Notes under the pieces: model-generated
Database searches by the model: none
What the model saw: only the letters and a program-made list of their open reading frames with translations
What the model was told of the DNA's origin: nothing
Shown: in pieces, positions 9,831 to 10,854 of the stretch
How the letters are laid out: each line of letters starts with the position of its first letter
Numbering within the stretch: the first letter of the stretch is position 1
Translations under genes and position numbers: made by a program
Source of the DNA: Desulfuromonadales bacterium C00003068
Lineage (GTDB): Bacteria; Desulfobacterota; Desulfuromonadia; Desulfuromonadales; Desulfuromonadaceae
DNA length: 10,854 nucleotides
Direction: 5' to 3'
Assembly: GCA_001751155.1 (NCBI GenBank)
Contig: MAXR01000141.1
Location: 310 to 11,163 of the forward strand

Positions 9831-9846
9831 GTGTTTTCGAAAACAC
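9831..9846. repeat. 16-bp perfect palindrome between rsmG and parA
   Basis: GTGTTTTCGAAAACAC is a perfect palindrome lying seven bases past the rsmG stop and 45 bases before the parA start. As RNA it could form a short hairpin around TTCG. It is not followed by a T run on either strand, so it is a poor terminator. The adjacent AACAC at 9822-9826 can also pair with GTGTT at 9831-9835, giving a competing hairpin. It does not match the usual parS consensus. It may be an operator, a weak attenuator or an RNA-processing site. Confidence 0.45.
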
Positions 9847-9853
9847 ATAAAAT

Positions 9854-10516
9854 CTATTGAAAAACTGACTCGTTGGTACGCTTTATTTCAATCAACACCC
9901 TCTTACTTTTTGACGGTACCAAAACAACCTCTTTACGGCTTACTACCATCAACCCTAAACGCTGTAACGTGTCTGCTGCGAGCAACAGTTCATCGTCAGC
10001 AGCGGAACCCTTCATTGCGATGATCTTGCCATTGGAATTCAAAAAGGGTGCAGCTATCTCGACAAATTGAATCAGTGATGTAAATGCTCGAGATATAACA
10101 ATATCGAACTGACCTGCCATCTGTTCTTGCAATGCTTCAATTCGTTCTGCATGAGCACTAAATTTTTTAACACCCAAATTACGAACACAATGGCGCTGAA
10201 AACTTATTTTTTTACTTACAGAATCAACGGAATCAACAGTCAAATTCTCATAAATAATTTTCAAAGGAATCGAAGGAAATCCTGCTCCAGAACCAATATC
10301 GAGAACATGTTCGTCTCCTTCAACAAAACAACTCGACAACAATGAATCGACAATATGTTTTTCCCAACACTGATCGATATCAACAATTGATGTGAGGTTT
10401 ATTTTACGGTTCCACTTCAACAATTCTGCTAGATACCATTGCAGCTTTTCAAATTGATGTGAATCCACAGTTACATTCGGCTGTAGCTGTTCATTTAATT
10501 TTTTAATATCCATCAT
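9854..10516 (-). CDS. rsmG: 16S rRNA (guanine527-N7)-methyltransferase RsmG (GidB)
   Basis: This encodes an enzyme that uses S-adenosylmethionine to methylate N7 of G527 in 16S rRNA; in other bacteria its loss gives low-level streptomycin resistance. It has 220 residues. Family landmarks are LLKWNRKINLTSI (32-44), KHIVDSL (53-59), the SAM-binding loop DIGSGAGFPSIPLKI (73-87), and ISRAF in the middle of the Rossmann-like fold. The start overlaps the mnmG stop by four bases (ATGA). A second ATG follows immediately at 10513; no clear ribosome site precedes either, which fits translational coupling to mnmG. The gene order mnmG-rsmG-parA-parB is common near bacterial replication origins. Confidence 0.95.
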   Translation of the reverse strand: MMDIKKLNEQLQPNVTVDSHQFEKLQWYLAELLKWNRKINLTSIVDIDQCWEKHIVDSLLSSCFVEGDEHVLDIGSGAGFPSIPLKIIYENLTVDSVDSVSKKISFQRHCVRNLGVKKFSAHAERIEALQEQMAGQFDIVISRAFTSLIQFVEIAAPFLNSNGKIIAMKGSAADDELLLAADTLQRLGLMVVSRKEVVLVPSKSKRVLIEIKRTNESVFQ

Positions 10517-10854
10517 CGCGATCTAAGCATCACTGACAAAATAGAAATAGCAGCAGGTGTTACTCCAGGGATCCTTCCCGCCTGGCCTAAAGAAACCGGC
10601 CTTACCTTCTCAAGCTTTTCTCTCACCTCAGCAGACAAACTCCCCACAGCAGCATAGTCAAATTCAGCAGGTATCCTTACCGACTCAATCTTATTATACT
10701 TTGCAACCTGATCTACCTGTCGCTTTATATACCCTTCATATTTCGTCGCAATTTGCAATTGTTCCGTAACTTCGCTAGACAACCTTGCTAAGTCATCACA
10801 ACGTTCAACCAATTGAGAGATGGTAACATCCGGACGTTTCAAAACATCACGATA
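10513..10854 (-). CDS. mnmG: tRNA modification enzyme MnmG (GidA), C-terminal part only
   Basis: Only the last 113 or so codons are inside the window; the frame is open to the edge at 10854 and the gene continues beyond it. MnmG is an FAD enzyme that, with MnmE, adds the carboxymethylaminomethyl group to the wobble uridine of certain tRNAs. The visible part is the conserved C-terminal helical domain: YEGYIKRQ, RIPAEFDY, LSAEVREKLEKVRPVSLGQA and GRIPGVTPAAISIL. The FAD-binding part lies outside. The stop TGA overlaps the start of rsmG. Confidence 0.96.
   Translation of the reverse strand, partial: YRDVLKRPDVTISQLVERCDDLARLSSEVTEQLQIATKYEGYIKRQVDQVAKYNKIESVRIPAEFDYAAVGSLSAEVREKLEKVRPVSLGQAGRIPGVTPAAISILSVMLRSR

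Noticed and set aside
9831..9846. Palindrome considered as parS
   Set aside because: Aligned at its centre with TGTTTCACGTGAAACA it matches at only about two of seven positions per arm outside the central CG.

Overview
This window is an ordinary chromosomal core region of a moderately AT-rich Gram-negative bacterium, most likely a member of the Desulfobacterota (the former sulfate-reducing Deltaproteobacteria, with a Desulfobulbales-like flavour). That placement is an inference. It rests on the gene order mnmG-rsmG-parA-parB followed by a truncated atp cluster (b', b, delta, alpha, gamma, beta, epsilon) with no a or c subunit gene, on the paired b'/b genes, and on a b subunit that carries a signal-peptide-like N-terminus. 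Almost everything lies on the minus strand, so transcription runs from high to low coordinates; only the potassium channel gene is on the plus strand.

Layout from high to low coordinate. 10854-8168 holds the 3' end of mnmG (tRNA wobble uridine modification), rsmG (16S rRNA m7G methyltransferase), parA and parB (chromosome partitioning). mnmG/rsmG and parA/parB overlap by a few bases, and an intrinsic terminator follows parB at 8062-8090. 8090-7974 is a short spacer with a weak candidate promoter for the ATP synthase operon. 7973-2087 holds atpF', atpF, atpH, atpA, atpG, atpD and atpC: the complete F1 sector plus both peripheral-stalk subunits, tightly packed, with two overlapping junctions and non-ATG starts for atpF' (GTG) and atpH (TTG). 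The membrane a and c subunits must be encoded elsewhere. A bidirectional terminator at 2034-2061 separates atpC from the convergent plus-strand gene at 1001-2011, a two-transmembrane potassium channel with a cytoplasmic RCK (TrkA-type) domain. Divergent from that gene is a GntR/FCD-family regulator (797-135), which ends in a strong palindromic terminator at 80-111.

The working parts are mostly housekeeping: tRNA and rRNA modification, chromosome segregation and ATP synthesis. The accessory part is the GntR regulator and channel pair at the low-coordinate end. The clearest regulatory signal in the window is there: a perfect 17-bp palindrome lies between the -35 and -10 boxes of a near-consensus promoter for the GntR gene, which points to autorepression. 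The channel's selectivity filter reads TVGFRE, with Arg where the second glycine of the usual TVGYG is expected, and the regulator lacks two of the four usual metal ligands of its sensor domain.

I see no mobile element, CRISPR array, RNA gene, recognisable parS site or replication origin. No gene-free stretch exceeds about 205 bases. I do not see a previously undescribed multi-gene system here.
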